A stretch of DNA of 64,000 nucleotides from positions 77,528,078 to 77,592,077 of the forward strand of contig CM051029.1 in NCBI GenBank assembly GCA_027627225.1. Direction: 5' to 3'. The notes beneath the pieces were generated by a model. It was not told the DNA's origin and made no database searches. It saw only the letters and a program-made list of their open reading frames with translations. Shown here one piece after another: positions 10,626 through 23,079 of this stretch. Within the stretch, counting starts at the first letter, position 1. Every line of letters begins with the position of its first letter. The position numbers and the translations under genes are program-made. Source of the stretch: Congeria kusceri (taxonomy: Eukaryota; Mollusca; Bivalvia; Myida; Dreissenidae).

Positions 10626-11465
10626 GTAAGGAATTTCAGGACGTGATAGCTGGACCAGAAAGCTTTAGACACAGGCACCCAGAATAATGTAAACATTGAA
10701 CATTTTTGTTCTATTACTCACAAATACAGTGATAAATCATACAAGGATTAGACATGTAATGATGTTGATGATGATGATGATAATGACCCTTATAACTACT
10801 TAGAAAGTTTATTAAGCATTATATGGTAGTTCTGAACATTTAACTACATTGTTATTTCAATGTCTTTTCTATCAAAGTTAACAAACGATTATGTACAACA
10901 CAAACATTTTCAGGTTGATTAGGATAGACTATCAAACTTGTTGGTAAAAGAACAAAAATGCATGTTTATCTGACCTGCATCAGAGATCCTTTGATGCACC
11001 TGTAAATAATGCACTGTCATTTATCCAGTATCTTTCAGTTGAAGAATTCGAGCCCAGTGGTTTAAGCAAACGATAATATTTTGATGACGAAAAATCTTGC
11101 TCTTATGTAAGTAATTGAAACACATATAATTATTTAACACAATGCTTTCCTGTTGTATTACAAGTTTATAGATTGGGCACTATTGGAGGCTTATTGTCAG
11201 ACTGGAAAAACAACAACAACAGAGAACTGTTTAAACTATTACATGTAAATAATTTGTGTGGTGTTTGACTTTTATGCAAGTTTGATTTCAGTGGATGTCG
11301 TTACCAGCAAACCAATGCATCCATCGCGGCCTGCCACTGCAATGCAGTCAGGGTCTGGACAAAAGGTTCAGCAGTGTTAGGTACATTTAAATATCAGAAC
11401 AAAGTAGTACGCAGTCAAAAGCATAACTAAAAAAATTTAGCATAATGCAATACTAAATTTCACTG

Positions 11466-11939
11466 TTAAAGGGCCTATGTCATCAAAAATGGCTTCAAAA
11501 AAAAATTAAGATATTAATAATGCCATATAATAACAGTTAAAACACGGTATATATAATGTGAAAACAGTGAAAGCATTCTGAGATAAAAATCAATTTATAA
11601 TAAGGGTCATGTTTGTTTGGCCCTTTTCATGTTTACATTTTGATGTCAGAATTGTGAGTATTTTGTATAACCATATTTTACACATGATTCATTACCATGC
11701 AGACTAGCGCAGTTGGTTAGAGCGCTGTCTACTGTCATTTCTTTGTAAGGCTCCTAAATTGTGAATTTAATACCCACATGGAGTTTGAATTTTTTAACTT
11801 TTTTGGCTCATTTGATGTTAACAAATGTCTCATGTGTACTATATTATGTATTATGTCTTAGTATTGCTCATTTCTATCATATAATATCATTTATTGTTCA
11901 ATAGGAAGGCAATTTCTTTGTTGATATAGTTCCTTTAAG
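11466..11939 (+). mobile_element. ~474-bp TIR element with tRNA-like core
   Basis: The ends TTAAAGGGCCTATGTCATC and (inverted) TTAAAGGAACTATATCAAC frame a tRNA-like box, TAGCGCAGTTGGTTAGAGCG, at 11705-11724, an RNA polymerase III A-box pattern. Same length and layout, reversed, as 15767-16233. It combines terminal inverted repeats with a SINE-type promoter. Confidence 0.65.
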
Positions 11940-12167
11940 ACTAACTTTCTAGCTATGTATTTGACCAGACTACTTGCATTAATGACCTCATTGAAGAAAC
12001 TTGTTGATATTCCAATGAGATTTTAGCTCACCTAGGCAAAGATTCTCTTTTCCAGAAGTTGTAGAAATAGGTGTGCTGTTCATTTATTATTTAGTCATGA
12101 TCATTTATTCTGCAACCAGATTCCATTGAACTGTAACATATTTCCATCTTATGTAGCTTCATTGCAG

Positions 12168-12262
12168 CCTTCAGGTACATTCCCGCTTGGATTTGAGAAC
12201 CTGACAGAAATATTCACCAGCAATTTGCAGCGCGTATTGTGCCCATTATGCTAAATAGTAAG
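12168..12262 (+). pseudogene. Exon-like fragment 2 of the unrecognised gene
   Basis: Bordered by TTCATTGCAG| and AGTAAG|GTAAGA. It reads AFRYIPAWI, a TGA, then EPDRNIHQQFAARIVPIMLN. Everything but the stop looks like an alpha-helical protein segment. The stop indicates decay. Confidence 0.4.
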
Positions 12263-12284
12263 GTAAGATAGCATTAGTTTTTAG

Positions 12285-12365
12285 CCCGCCACGATGGATT
12301 TTTGTCCCAATGGTAGTTTGGATACAGTGATTGCTGTGTCCGTCTGTCTGTCTGTCAGTCTGCTC
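12285..12365 (+). repeat. Fragment of a GTCTGTCTGTC-type dispersed repeat
   Basis: 'TTTTAGCCCGCCACGATGG' followed by GTCCGTCTGTCTGTCTGTC has the layout of a 5' terminus of the array-bearing elements elsewhere in the window. No partner end is evident. Confidence 0.45.
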
Positions 12366-12490
12366 CATTTCTTGTGTGCAGTATATCTTCATGACTATTA
12401 ATTGAAAGTATCATTCAAATTAAACTAAAATAATTATAACTTTTTGCATTTTCATGTAAATGCTGCATTGTGATTGGATAAACAGCCCAT

Positions 12491-12976
12491 GTGACCTGTC
12501 ATTTATACCCCGATGAACCGGCTGCGTATGCGAATGACCTCTTTATTATTCACGACCGTTCTACTTTTTCATTAAATTTTTGCAAAGTGACATCATTGTT
12601 TTGCGCAAACGTTTACGAAGTTTACTTTTTCATTCACAATTTGCAAAATGTCACTGTTTTGCTCGAATGTTTATTATGGTTACTAATGTCCGTAAACAAA
12701 ATACGTGTAGCTGATTCATTGGTTGCCAGTGTTGAAGAAGGTGAACTTTTTAACTCATTTATTGGGAGTGTTTAATTGTTTTTACCAGAAAGTCTACTGC
12801 AAAATGATCCACAGCTATTTGAAATGTCTGACAAGATGTTAGAAATGCTAAATGTGCCATTCGACAAAACAAAAACGAGGATTCCTACTTCATATCCTAC
12901 ACGTCACTTGAGAAAAAAAAACAATAAAAAGGTAGATGTTGTTAAAATCAAAGTTTATATCCATTTTGGATTGTAA
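12491..12976 (+). other. Two adjacent short open frames, unassigned
   Basis: Frames at 12491-12775 and 12776-12976 abut in the same register, separated only by a TAA, giving about 160 codons in total. No family is recognised and there is no splice context. The second part is charged (ESLLQNDPQLFEMSDKMLEM). It could be a remnant of an element ORF, or chance. Confidence 0.2.
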
Positions 12977-12996
12977 TGATAAGAATTGAACGTTTA

Positions 12997-13071
12997 TTTC
13001 ATCAGTGTATGAACTGTCGGCATTTATGCAAGTTGGGCGTAATTTTCCCGACAGTTCATACTCTGATGAAA
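12997..13071. repeat. 24-bp near-perfect inverted repeat (hairpin)
   Basis: TTTCATCAGTGTATGAACTG... at 12997-13020 is repeated inverted at 13048-13071 with one mismatch, separated by 27 bases. It would fold into a long stem. Confidence 0.85.
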
Positions 13072-13439
13072 TGCAGAAAATTACTAGTCAGTTCTTAAAT
13101 GGAGGAGAGAAAATAATGTACAGTCTATATAACAAAAAGCACTGTAGTGTTTGGGTCTGTTTTAAAGAGTATTATATTGTCATTTTCATCAACAACCAGA
13201 TGCTAAAACGGTTTAACAGATATTCTGAAAAGATTTAAAGGGGGAAGGTTGTGATTAGTTATTTGCTTGTTGCCATAATTATTATTAAAACATCACAGGA
13301 ACAGCTAGGTGACAGTTTCTCAAATGGAGTTGATCAATATAGTTCTCTGATTGACTGGACTACCAAGTTGAAAAAAACTTCAGACAATATTTTTGCCCAA
13401 GACTGCTGGGTGGATTTCTAAATAAATACACATAAATGT

Positions 13440-14427
13440 TTTATTGGTCAGCATCTTCCAGATTCCTTCAATCTCTCTCTTGATTATTAAGCAAAACATG
13501 GCTGCCATGGGGCGATTGTTCATTTTTATTATGCCACTAGTTCACAATTACGTTGATTGTTCCGCCATATTGACAGACACGGCCACCAGGGAGTGGGGCA
13601 GTTTTCCTGATATGGTTATATTGATTTATAAAAAACATGGAGACCATGGGGCGGGGCAGTTTTTTTATATGACAGTATATTGAAAACTTTGAAAATCTTC
13701 TGGTCGGAAACCACTTCTGGATTTCAAATTAATTTCACGGAAATGGTCCTTGGGTGACACTCTACCAAATTATTTTAAATCATTTCGATTCTTTAAAAAA
13801 ATTGTCCAGCAGGTGCGGGAAATGTTTCCTTATTATGGCGTTAAAGAAAACTATTGAAATCTTCTTGTCAGAAACCGCATGCTGGATTTCAAATTAATTT
13901 TACAAACATGGTCCCTGGGTAACACGCAACTAAATTCCTTGAAATCATTTTGCTTCGTTAAAAATATGACTGTCATGGGGTGGGGCAGTTTTCCTTATAT
14001 TGCTCAACATTTACCTTGTGAACACTGTAGACCACATTTATTGCCCAATCTTCAAGAAATTTTCTGTAGACCACATTTATTGCCCAGTTTTGAAGAAATT
14101 TGCCAAGAACATTTGTTCCAATGATATCCAGTTTGAAACTGGGTTATGTTGTGTCAAACAAGGTCACTAGGGCAAATTGAAGAAAAAGCTTCTGAACACT
14201 CAAGAGGCCACATTTCTTGCCTAAATAACATGAAAATTGCTCAGAACATTTGTTCTTATGAAATCATGGTCGAGATCAAAACTGGGTCAAGTGGGGTCAA
14301 AAACTAGGTCACAATGGCAATTATAGAAAAAGCTTTTGAACACTCTTGATGCCACATTTGTTGCCCAATCAACATGAAACTTGCTTAGATTTCAGGTGAG
14401 AGACATAGGGCCTTACAGCCCTCTTAT
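13440..14427 (+). mobile_element. Array-bearing element, CAGGTGAG 3' end, 5' end not found
   Basis: Units carry 'CTTCTTGTCAGAAACC', 'GGTCCTTGGGTGAC' and 'GGGGCAGTTTTCCTTAT'. It closes at 14393-14426 with CAGGTGAGAGACATAGGG and a hairpin-like GGGCC..AGCCC ending in CTCTTAT. Same family as 28825-30132. No TTAGCTCACC start is present at the left, so the copy is truncated. Confidence 0.6.
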
Positions 14428-14519
14428 AATATTTAAAGATTTAAATGCTTTTTTTTCCCCAAAGCCTTTAGCTGTTGTTCAATTGCATTTTTGAAATGGA
14501 AGTTCTTATGTTATTGTAG

Positions 14520-14696
14520 TTGTCAGGGGGCAAACATGGACATCTCCGACTAGTGTGTCAACATCAACGAGAACCTGATGTGAAGGTCAACAGTCACAAG
14601 GTTTCTGAGAACTCAGTGTTGGACGTGCAGGCCAGCAATCGATCAAACCACAGAGATCACAAACACTTTGAAGTGTTTAACAGTAACAGTGCAAAG
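14520..14696 (+). pseudogene. Exon-like fragment 3, possible coding exon
   Basis: Bordered by TTATTGTAG| and GCAAAG|GTAATT; 59 codons open in phase 0 (starts LSGGKHGHLRLVCQHQREPD). Composition is less AT-rich than its surroundings. Not recognised. An alternative frame is interrupted by stops, so the phase-0 reading is preferred. Confidence 0.35.
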
Positions 14697-15766
14697 GTAA
14701 TTTACTGATTGGCGATTTTATTTGATTGACAATGCATTTAGCCATTAAATAAGTCAGGACTCATTGATTGATAGAAATGTCTTGTATTTATGTAAAAACA
14801 TTTGTTTTCTGTAAAGGGTGTTTTCTGCAGATTGACCTGAGTCTGTGTGGTTATAAATTTCATCAGTTGTAGTATTGTTTTCAAAAAATGTACCCAAGGC
14901 CGTCCTTAATAAATAGTTTGTTTGGTGTAACTCTACCTACTCATGAAAATGGCTGCTACCCCCAAAAAATTAAAACAAGCGAAAAGTTCAACAACATTTT
15001 TATGTTTGTGTTTCTACTGCTATTTGAAGTCCTTTTTGTTTAATATAGTGGAAGTTAGCCCTCTGGTGCTCTTCTTTTTGGAGATTAATGCTGATGGCGG
15101 TATTGTAGGATATTATTTCATTAAATATTTTCTAAGCGATTTTTGAGTGAGTGTCGGATGTTAATTACGTTAGTTAAGGTTTGTAATTGTTCTTCAGTGA
15201 TTAATGTCCATTTATGAATTGTCTTTAACGGATGTTCTTTAGAATAATGCTAGTAACAAACGTTGTTTACAACCAATGATTGCCTCATTAATTCATCTTC
15301 AAGGATACATATATTTAGGATGTATTTAACTTAAAAGAAAAGTTTTATATTGCCTATATTGAATATGTTGAAATTTTCTTGTTAAAACTTGTTTCAAGAA
15401 CAAATATGAGAAATCCATATCAGGGTTTTTCCATTTTTACACATTTATAAATCAGTAAAGCATCGGTATTGCAAGTACACAAGTACAACGGTCACATAGT
15501 AGGCGTGAACTATATATTGAATTTACAACATTGAAAGAAAAAAAAACCTACAAACCCACCCACCTCTAAAATTCTGGGTAGGGATACACCAAACCAACAA
15601 TTTATTAAAGAGCGCCGGAATGTGTTTATTTAGCATTTATTCGTTTCCTTTCATTTGCTCATTCATTAAAAATAATCTTTAAGTACCAGAAAATACTCAC
15701 TACCCAGTAGTGAAAGTACTACTATTAAACTACATAAAGCTCAGATATGCTTGAAATTGGTACTTC

Positions 15767-16233
15767 TCTAAAGAGACTTATTCACAGATTGTTTCGTATT
15801 ATTAAAAAATGTCAATACATGTCTAAACTTAAAAAAATAAACCATCTGGAATAACCAAAAACAAATATTATAATTATAAAGAAAACAAATAAAGTAAAAC
15901 GATTTGCCTCTTCCGGGACTTGAACCTACGACCTTCAGGTTCACTTGTCCAGTTCACTTGGCCAGTTGGGACTTTCAGCTATAACCATGTATTTTAATGC
16001 CATGTAAGTGATACACATGTTTTCCAAATAGCCAAAAAAAGTGTTGCAAACGCTGAATAATTTTAGCCATTTCATTTTATGATTATTCATAAATGACCCT
16101 ATATTTCCTGTATATTTCTGTGTCAGATGTGTTATTTCACTTCTTTATATACAATGTACTTTTCTTTTTTGAATTCTGTGTCAACAAAATTGAAAATTGT
16201 CAATTTTCCAATCTGTGAATAGGTTCCTTTAAG
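15767..16233 (-). mobile_element. ~467-bp TIR element with tRNA-like core, minus orientation
   Basis: The left end TAAAGAGACTTATTCACAG and (inverted) right end TTAAAGGAACCTATTCACAG are nearly the same. On the minus strand at about 15985-15900 sits a tRNA-like stretch with B-box text GGTTCAAGTCCCGG (seen as CCGGGACTTGAACC on +). The distance from end to tRNA-like box, about 240 bases, equals that in the 11466 copy. Confidence 0.65.
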
Positions 16234-16297
16234 GACCAAATCTTTGCAGTAATAGTTCTGGTTCTGCTTAAACAATAGTGCACCTCTCATATTACAG

Positions 16298-16414
16298 GGG
16301 CAGTTACTCTGGGATCACTACAAGATGAATGCAAAGTTGTTGCTACCAGAAATCTCAAAGGTCACCAGGGACATCTGCAAATCAGACCCCAGCCCTCTTT
16401 TCAGGATGTCATGA
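16298..16414 (+). pseudogene. Exon-like fragment 4 of the unrecognised gene
   Basis: After CATATTACAG| it reads GQLLWDHYKMNAKLLLPEIS then KVTRDICKSDPSPLFRMS before a TGA. Composition and helical pattern are convincing as protein. No good GT donor precedes the stop, so it is either a terminal exon of a shortened product or, more likely, decayed. Confidence 0.45.
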
Positions 16415-16439
16415 GGGGGACATGGTCTGTGTTTTTAAA

Positions 16440-18900
16440 TAGCAAGCTATGAATTTCTTAGGCCCGGACTTTTTGATTTTACGGTTTACAAAACAAAAAA
16501 AACATAAATTTTCCGAAAGTGAAAATTTTTTTTATTATAATTACGATATTTTTTTTACCGATGGGGGACGAAACGTTCAAATTTTCGAAATATTTTGAGT
16601 ACGAATATAATAATTGCTCAGTATGTCCGTTTACTTCCGTGAAACTGCTTTTTGTTTTTGACGGTATCACACGATGATTGCCGATCGAGATCAACAAATT
16701 GTTCCGGAATTTCACGTACAATTTTTTTAAGCAAGGCGTCCGCCGTTGTTTATGTACATGTATGCCATGTAAAACCTTGTTTTCTACAAAAGAGTGCGAA
16801 ATGTCTGCTGAAACACGACGTCACGCTCCACGCATGGAAAGCGTGCGTGTACCGATCATGTGCTTTACTAAATACAGGTCTTTAAAGACATTGGGTGTCC
16901 TAGTTTCCCGTCAAAGGAATGTTAATCCCATGCATGATTTTTGTAGGGAGAAATCCCGTTATTGTGGTCAGTGAAGTTTGCGGGTCATCTATATTGTAAA
17001 CTTCTAATATAAATGTTCAACATGTTTCATAGACGGCCCTTAAAATGACTTGTCCATTTGATGACAGTTAATATTACCGTTAGAAGTACAGTTATTCATA
17101 GAAAGAATGAAACATGAGAAAATCAACACTGTTTTTAACAATAGAGTGACATTTTTTCATAAACATTTGACGCGCAGGCATGATGTGCATGAGGAAAATA
17201 TCCCGCCGTTTTTGCAAGAACAAAGCATGTATATAATATAAATATATTTTAATCAAGATCTTTACAATTCACCAATTATCCAGTGAGTACTATGTTCAAC
17301 AGCTGTAACGATTAAAACAGTGTTAAACACTAAATATATGCCCATATATGCCCATATGAACATAATTAATCGAATACAAAAGGCTCCATCAGTAGATCGA
17401 GTGTAACCTAAAGATTTGAGACGAGAATAGTGGGTTTGGACATGACGTCACTGTGCGAATGTGATGCGCACTGGACATAAACATCCGGAAAAAATCATTA
17501 CTTTCAGTTTCGCAACAACAATGATGCTTTTGCTTTTAAAAGGCTAGAGGTATGCCGTTCAAATGGTGATGTTTCGTTTATTTCATTTCGTTTAAACTTG
17601 TACCGAAAATAGAAAACATCTTAGCCTTAAATTTAATAGCTAAAACGCACCAGATAACGTCATTTGACACATGCCGCACAAATATTTGACGTACGGAGGG
17701 GATACCCCTCCCTAACCAACCCCTCTCGGGACGGGGACGCCAAAAAAAATCCTGTGGAAGGCATTGGATGTATATTTTCAGGTGGCATTTGTAACAAATA
17801 ATATCATTAGTAACAAGATCTTCTTGCGGGCACATCGAAACTAGGATGTGGGGACAGACAGCTTTGTCTCGTATCCACTTAAAAGAGAAAGTCATGGTTG
17901 CATTTTGTTGATGATATATATTTTCGCGACACAATGAGAATTTCTTATTTGCCTTGTATTTTGTTTCTGTCACAATTGTAATGCAATAATTTAACACACA
18001 CTAGCAGTTCAGTTTATATCGGATAAAATTTTTAATAAGAATTAAGACTTAATAAGAATCCACACAATTAACGTCATATTATTTGGACTTTTCTCTTGAT
18101 ATAGTTATATTTAATATGTTTTTCGAGACCTCACAGCAATTATTTTCAACATTTGCGTTGTGTGGTTAGATTAAGCTCGTTTTGCAAGGCCTGTGTTCGG
18201 GCAGTTGTGGATTCCAGTCCTGTACAGGTTAACTCGTCTTCTTTTAAAAAGGCATCTCACTTTACATTTTTTATCCATACAAGTATACAACTTTGTCGTA
18301 AAATCAATTTTAATGATGCCGTTAAAATATATGCATCTTGACGTCTTTTTATTCTAACTTCACGTAATAGTGTGTTTAATGTTGATATTGTTATTAATTA
18401 TAAATTGCTAATGGGAAGTCGTTCGTTGTGTTAAGATTTGAACACTTTTTTTTTTTCGACCTGCCAGTGGACATGTTCCCCCCAAATTTTTGTAAACCTG
18501 AAAATAAAAAAGGACTGGCCTTACAATAGTAAAAAAAAAATGTCAGCTGTTTTCACTTAAATAAAAATTTACATTGGACTCCCATCACTGTAGTTCATTA
18601 AAAAATTACAAAAATTCTCCATTGTAAAATAAGTACAATCTTTGTTATAAACTGTTAGTGTATTGAATTGTTTAGTTTTGAGAAAATTCTGTAATCTGTC
18701 AATATTAGGATCTAGTTTATATTAGCGCCTTTGTTTTCTCTATTTGTAGATTTTATACTTTTCTACTTAAGTAAATAAATTAAAATTTGCTTATTATATT
18801 GTTTAAATGGTAAACAACCCATTTGTTTTAAAATAAGACTTCATTATAATTATATAAAAGTTCTTTAAACTGCATCTTTTTTTATAAAAGGATTTATTAA
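16440..18900. other. Spacer; a 139-codon minus frame but no recognised gene
   Basis: The longest frame (17578-17997, minus) has no recognisable domain, no splice context and AT-rich codons. I do not call it a gene. 16820-16850 holds CGCATGGAAAGCGTGCG, related to text at 21640 and 42465 (a dispersed repeat). Homopolymer runs are common at 18450-18540. Confidence 0.4.
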
Positions 18901-18904
18901 TGCA

Positions 18905-19205
18905 TGCGCCGGACTGGCTAGCTCATTTGGTAGAGTGCAGGACTGCCAATCTGGGGTTTGTGAGGTTACTTTCCGGCCCGGTCACATAACTTTCGTGGTG
19001 ATTGGTCATGAAATTATTTCTACGGCCATTCTCCCCCTACCTCTGATTTAAGTAGGGCAGTTGTCAGTTACTGGAATAAGTATGTGCACTTAGTACTGGT
19101 TAACCGCTTTGATCGGCTAAGCTTGCCCAGGACAATGTGAGTAAGTTAACTGGCCGCCGTTTTATGACTAAAATACTGTTAAATATGGCATAAAATCAAA
19201 ACAAA
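18905..19205 (+). mobile_element. tRNA-derived SINE with conserved central domain
   Basis: The head 'GCCGGACTGGCTAGCTCATT TGGTAGAG' and 'GGTTTGTGAGGTTACTTTCC' are tRNA-like. They are followed by a central block including 'TAGGGCAGTTGTCAGTTACTGG', 'TTAGTACTGGTTAACCGC' and 'GCTTGCCCAGGA', then an A-rich tail. This resembles mollusc SINEs with a shared core domain (from memory of such families). + orientation, apparently full length. Confidence 0.75.
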
Positions 19206-19286
19206 TAAACAAAACAAGTAATGCCTGCAACAATGTTCCCTCAGAGTTGTGCCAATATTTAAAGTTATATCATTCTGCCTCTCTAG

Positions 19287-19412
19287 GTCGAGTTTATGCC
19301 AAGCTTAAAGCAGCTGGTTACACTTATGGGCAGTATCGGCATCAGAGCAAGTGGAAGTACAGTGATCTGTGGATCAGTATCAAGACATATTTACAGTTGT
19401 ACAAACATTTGA
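19287..19412 (+). pseudogene. Exon-like fragment 5a (VEF...LKQLVT exon)
   Basis: After CCTCTCTAG| it reads VEFMPSLKQLVTLMGSIGIR and then diverges without a clear donor. A second version of the same exon lies at 23558. Also unexplained here: 19420-19960 contains no gene I recognise. Confidence 0.45.
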
Positions 19413-20309
19413 TGTAGAAAGATGTGAATTTCATTAAAAAAGGTTGAGCACAGAGTTAAGTTTAGCCTCCCAGAAATTTACTTTTTCGCACATTTACTTT
19501 AAGCCTAGTTGTTGTAGCTCAAGGCTTATTGACACACTTTGAAACCTCACCCAGTAGGACCCTACAAATTGCAAGGCGGACACCATTTCCGTTACAGCAT
19601 TGAGACTCTATTGCTCTTGATATCTTGCTTTTGTTTCTGTTTGGTTAGTCATCTCATATACAAACATGTGCTTCGATTGTTGTAAGGTTTATGAGGACGT
19701 CGTAGAAAAGTCCGAGATTTGTTAGAGATTCAAGTATGGTTACATTATAGAAGAACAATTTTACTCTTACATTTCCAGTAAAGGTTTTGTTCAAACTTTC
19801 ACAAGAAAGTCTTCTTTAATCAGAGCTACTCCCATACTTCAGGATCAGTTGCATTAGCATCACCACACGATGATGGTAGAGGCGTTCCAACTGAACGTGA
19901 AACAGTCACTATGTCACATCCAGAAGGCTACAGACTGCATCAGAAAAGAAGCAAGTAAACTTTCTGAAAAAGATGTTATTGCTGTAGTATTATTACAATT
20001 CAATTTGTTCAGAAAACGAGACCAGTAGTGTTGAATGAATAAATGGTTTCAATATGTTAACTGTAAAAGATTCACTTTATTTCACAATTATTTTTCGATT
20101 TAGAGTTGTTAAGCAGCAAATAAACAATGATTGGAGTGATGGTTATGAATTAAACCAAGAGGACTGTTGCCTAAGTTGTTTAATATACCACATCAGAATG
20201 ACAAATCGGTGTTTATTAGCCGATAAACAACAAAAATTCAAAAATTATTTGGATTCTAACATAACCTGAAAACATCACTATTTTTCAAACTGACTTAACT
20301 TTCGCCCAT

Positions 20310-21150
20310 TTTTATGCTCCCCAGAAAGGTTCGGCCGAGCAAAAAGTTGCCACTTAGTCCTTCTTAACTGTAAATTGGCCATGGACTAAGGGATTTTAAA
20401 AGAACTTGGCACACATGTTTGCCTCAATGAAACATCATGTCGTACTCATATACCAGGTCAAATGTCCAGGTCACTCTTAGAAGTTTAAAGGTTCATAGTC
20501 ACACTGTATTCCTGGGCTATAACTTGGCCATGCGTGGAGAGACTTTAAATTACTTTTCACAAATGCTTGCTTCAGAGAGATGGTGTGTTGCACATGAATC
20601 AGGTCCTTAGGTTAAAGGTCCATGTCACTCTTAGAGGTCAAGGTCAGAATTAGCACTTCGCTTGTCCAGGCTTTAACTTTGCCAAAGATTAAGAGATTTT
20701 CAAATTACCTAATACATGTGTTTGCCTCAATTAGAAGGCATGTCACGCGCATAAAGCAGGTCAGTAAGTCAAAGTTCAAGGTCACTCTTAGAGGTCAAAT
20801 GTCAAAATTGGCACTCTGCCTGCCCGGGCTATAACTTTGCCATGGATCGAGGGATTTTATTATTAATAGGAACAAGTGCTTGTCTCAATGAGACTGCATG
20901 TCACATGCATTCAGGTCAGTAGGTCCAAGGTCAAGGTCACATTCAGTATTCCGAGGTCAATATTGGCTTGGGCCATGGATGGAGGGATTTTAAAACTGCC
21001 TGGCGCAAATGTTTACCTCAATGAGACAGTATGACACGCACATGAATGTAGGTCAAAGGTCAAGGTCACAGTGAGGGGTCGACGATCAAAAATTGGATTT
21101 TTCAATGACTTGGCACAAATGTTTGCCTCAATGCGACAGTGTGGTGCTTT
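20310..21150 (+). repeat. Array of ~150-bp units rich in TCAAGGTCA
   Basis: Starts near 'TTATGCTCCCCAGAAAGG'. About five units share 'GGCCATGGATNGAGGGATTTT', 'TTTGCCTCAATGAGACA', 'CATGTCACGCGCAT' and 'GGTCAAGGTCACTCTTAGAGG'. The unit repeatedly contains AGGTCA half-sites. No 3' element end is identified. Confidence 0.7.
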
Positions 21151-21710
21151 TAACTAGTCAACATTGTCAAGCAGTGTCAAAGCAGCATCATGAAGCATCT
21201 ATCTGTTTTACCCATATTCTTGTCAGTATTTATTGAGTGTACATTCCTAATTTGTACAATTAACATCAATGCCAAATGTTATTTCAAAGATTAAAGCTGA
21301 CAGACATGGCAAAAGACCATCAACCCATCAGACATTGCCGTAAAAATGTCAAAAGGCCGGCGATGAAATCCAAGTACTTGTATATTGGATTATTACGGAC
21401 CCCAAAATATGAATGTAATTTACTCACTCTTTTCATCATTGTTAGGATCCATAATATGTTAAATCCGCACATAAAATATCTCAACTGAATATAGAAATAA
21501 TGTTTACCGATGCTTGTATATCCAAATATTACTGTTTATGAGATATGCACACAAATCCTATTTATATTTCGTAAAACCCGACTTTTTGCTAGAGAAGTGA
21601 GCAAAAGTAACGTCGATATTCCATACGTCATGTCATCCGCATGGAAAGCGTGGGAGTATTGACCACAATATAAAAATTTTCGTAGCTCAAAAATTATGAA
21701 TTTTTTATTT

Positions 21711-23079
21711 TTAGCTCACCTGAGCACAAAGTGCTCATGGTGAGCATTTGTGATCGCCTGTTGTCCGTCGTGCGTGCGTGCATGTGTGCGTCGTCAACTT
21801 TTCATTCAAACAACATTTCGCCCTAAACTGGTTGGCAGATTTTCACCAAACTTCACAGGAATGATCCTTGGGTGGACCTCTTTCAAAGTTGTTGAAATCT
21901 TTCCAGTCCGCTGAAAATGTAGGTCTTCAGAGCTAAAACTTTAAAAATCTTCTTCTATGAAACCGCAAGGTTTAGACCTTTCATATTTTATATGTGACAT
22001 CCTCTAGAGGTCCTCTACAAAGTTTGTTCAAATTATGCCCCTGGGGTCAAAACGGGCCACACCCTGGGGGTCACATGGTTTATATAGAATATATAGCAAA
22101 ATGACTTAAAAAACTTCTCCTCTAAAACTACAAGGCCCAGAGGTTTCATATTTGGTATATAACATCCTATAGTGGTCCTCTACAAAGATTGTTCAAATTA
22201 TACCCCTGGGGTCAAAACTGGCCACGCCCCGGGGGTCTCATGGTTTATACAGAATATATAACAAAATGATTATTAAAATCTTCTCCTCTGAAACCACAAG
22301 GCCGAGAGGTTTCATATTTGGTATGTAACATCCTATAGTGGTCCTCTAAAAGATTGTTCAAATTATGCCCCTGGGGTCAAAACTGGCCACGCCCAGGGGG
22401 TCACATGGTTTATATAAACTTATATAGCAAAATGTCTTAAAATCTTCTTCTCTGAAACCGCAAGGCCCAGAGATTTTGTATTTGGTATTTAACATCCTAT
22501 AGTGGTACTCTACAAAGATTGTTTAAATTATGCCCCATGAGTCAAAACAGACCAAACCCCATTGGTCACATGGTTAGTATAGACTTAAATAGCAAAATGA
22601 CTTTTAAATTCTTCTCCTCTGAAACTGCAAGGCCTAGAGGTTTCATATTTTGTATGTAACATTGTATAGTGGTCAAATTATGCCCCTGGGGTCAAAACTG
22701 GTCATGCCCGGAGGGGGGGGGGGGTCAAATGGTTTATGTAGACTTAAATAGCAAAATGACTTTTAAAATCTTATCTGAAACGGCAAGGCCCACAGCTTTC
22801 CTATATTTGTTACGTAACATTGCATAGTGGTCCTCTCCAAAGATTGTTCAAATTATGCCCCTGGGGTCAAATCTGGCCACCCCCTGAGGGGTCTCATGGT
22901 TTATATAGACTTAATTAGCAAAATGACTTTAAAAATCTGTACCTGAAACTGCAAGGCCCAGAGGTTTGTTCAAAGTTGTTCAACTTATGCCCCTGGGATA
23001 AAAATAAGCCACGCATCAGGGATGCAAATTCCAATTGGGTTACAGGTGAGCATCCTAGAGCCCCCAGGGCCCTCTTGTT
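21711..23079 (+). mobile_element. Complete TTAGCTCACC/CTCTTGTT element with ~165-bp tandem core (copy 1)
   Basis: The 5' end TTAGCTCACCTGAGCAC is followed by GTGCTCATGGTGAGC (a hairpin) and a GTGCGTGCGTG run. The core has about seven units sharing 'AGGCCCAGAGGTTTCATATT', 'GTGGTCCTCTACAAAGATTG', 'TGCCCCTGGGGTCAAAAC' and 'CACATGGTTTATATAGA' at about 165-bp spacing. The 3' end carries CAGGTGAGC (inverse of the 5' end) at 23043, a hairpin around GGGCCC, and CTCTTGTT. An apparently unoccupied counterpart of the site lies near 42540. This is the layout of pearl-like/HINE non-autonomous elements. Confidence 0.75.

Noticed and set aside
11292..11380. Additional exon between fragments 1 and 2
   Set aside because: Borders TTTCAG| and |GTACAT exist and one frame is open, but the translation has no convincing protein character, so it is left out of the exon list.
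11701..11775. Possible tRNA gene
   Set aside because: The A-box is good but no full cloverleaf or clean B-box follows, and the sequence sits inside a TIR element present elsewhere. Treated as SINE-like. The same applies to 15900, 18908 and 31590.
17578..17997. 139-codon minus-strand open frame
   Set aside because: No motif, no splice context, AT-biased codons; likely chance.
21711..23079. CRISPR-like or satellite array
   Set aside because: Units are about 165 bp, diverged, without spacers, and are bounded by element ends; a pearl-like mobile element explains them.
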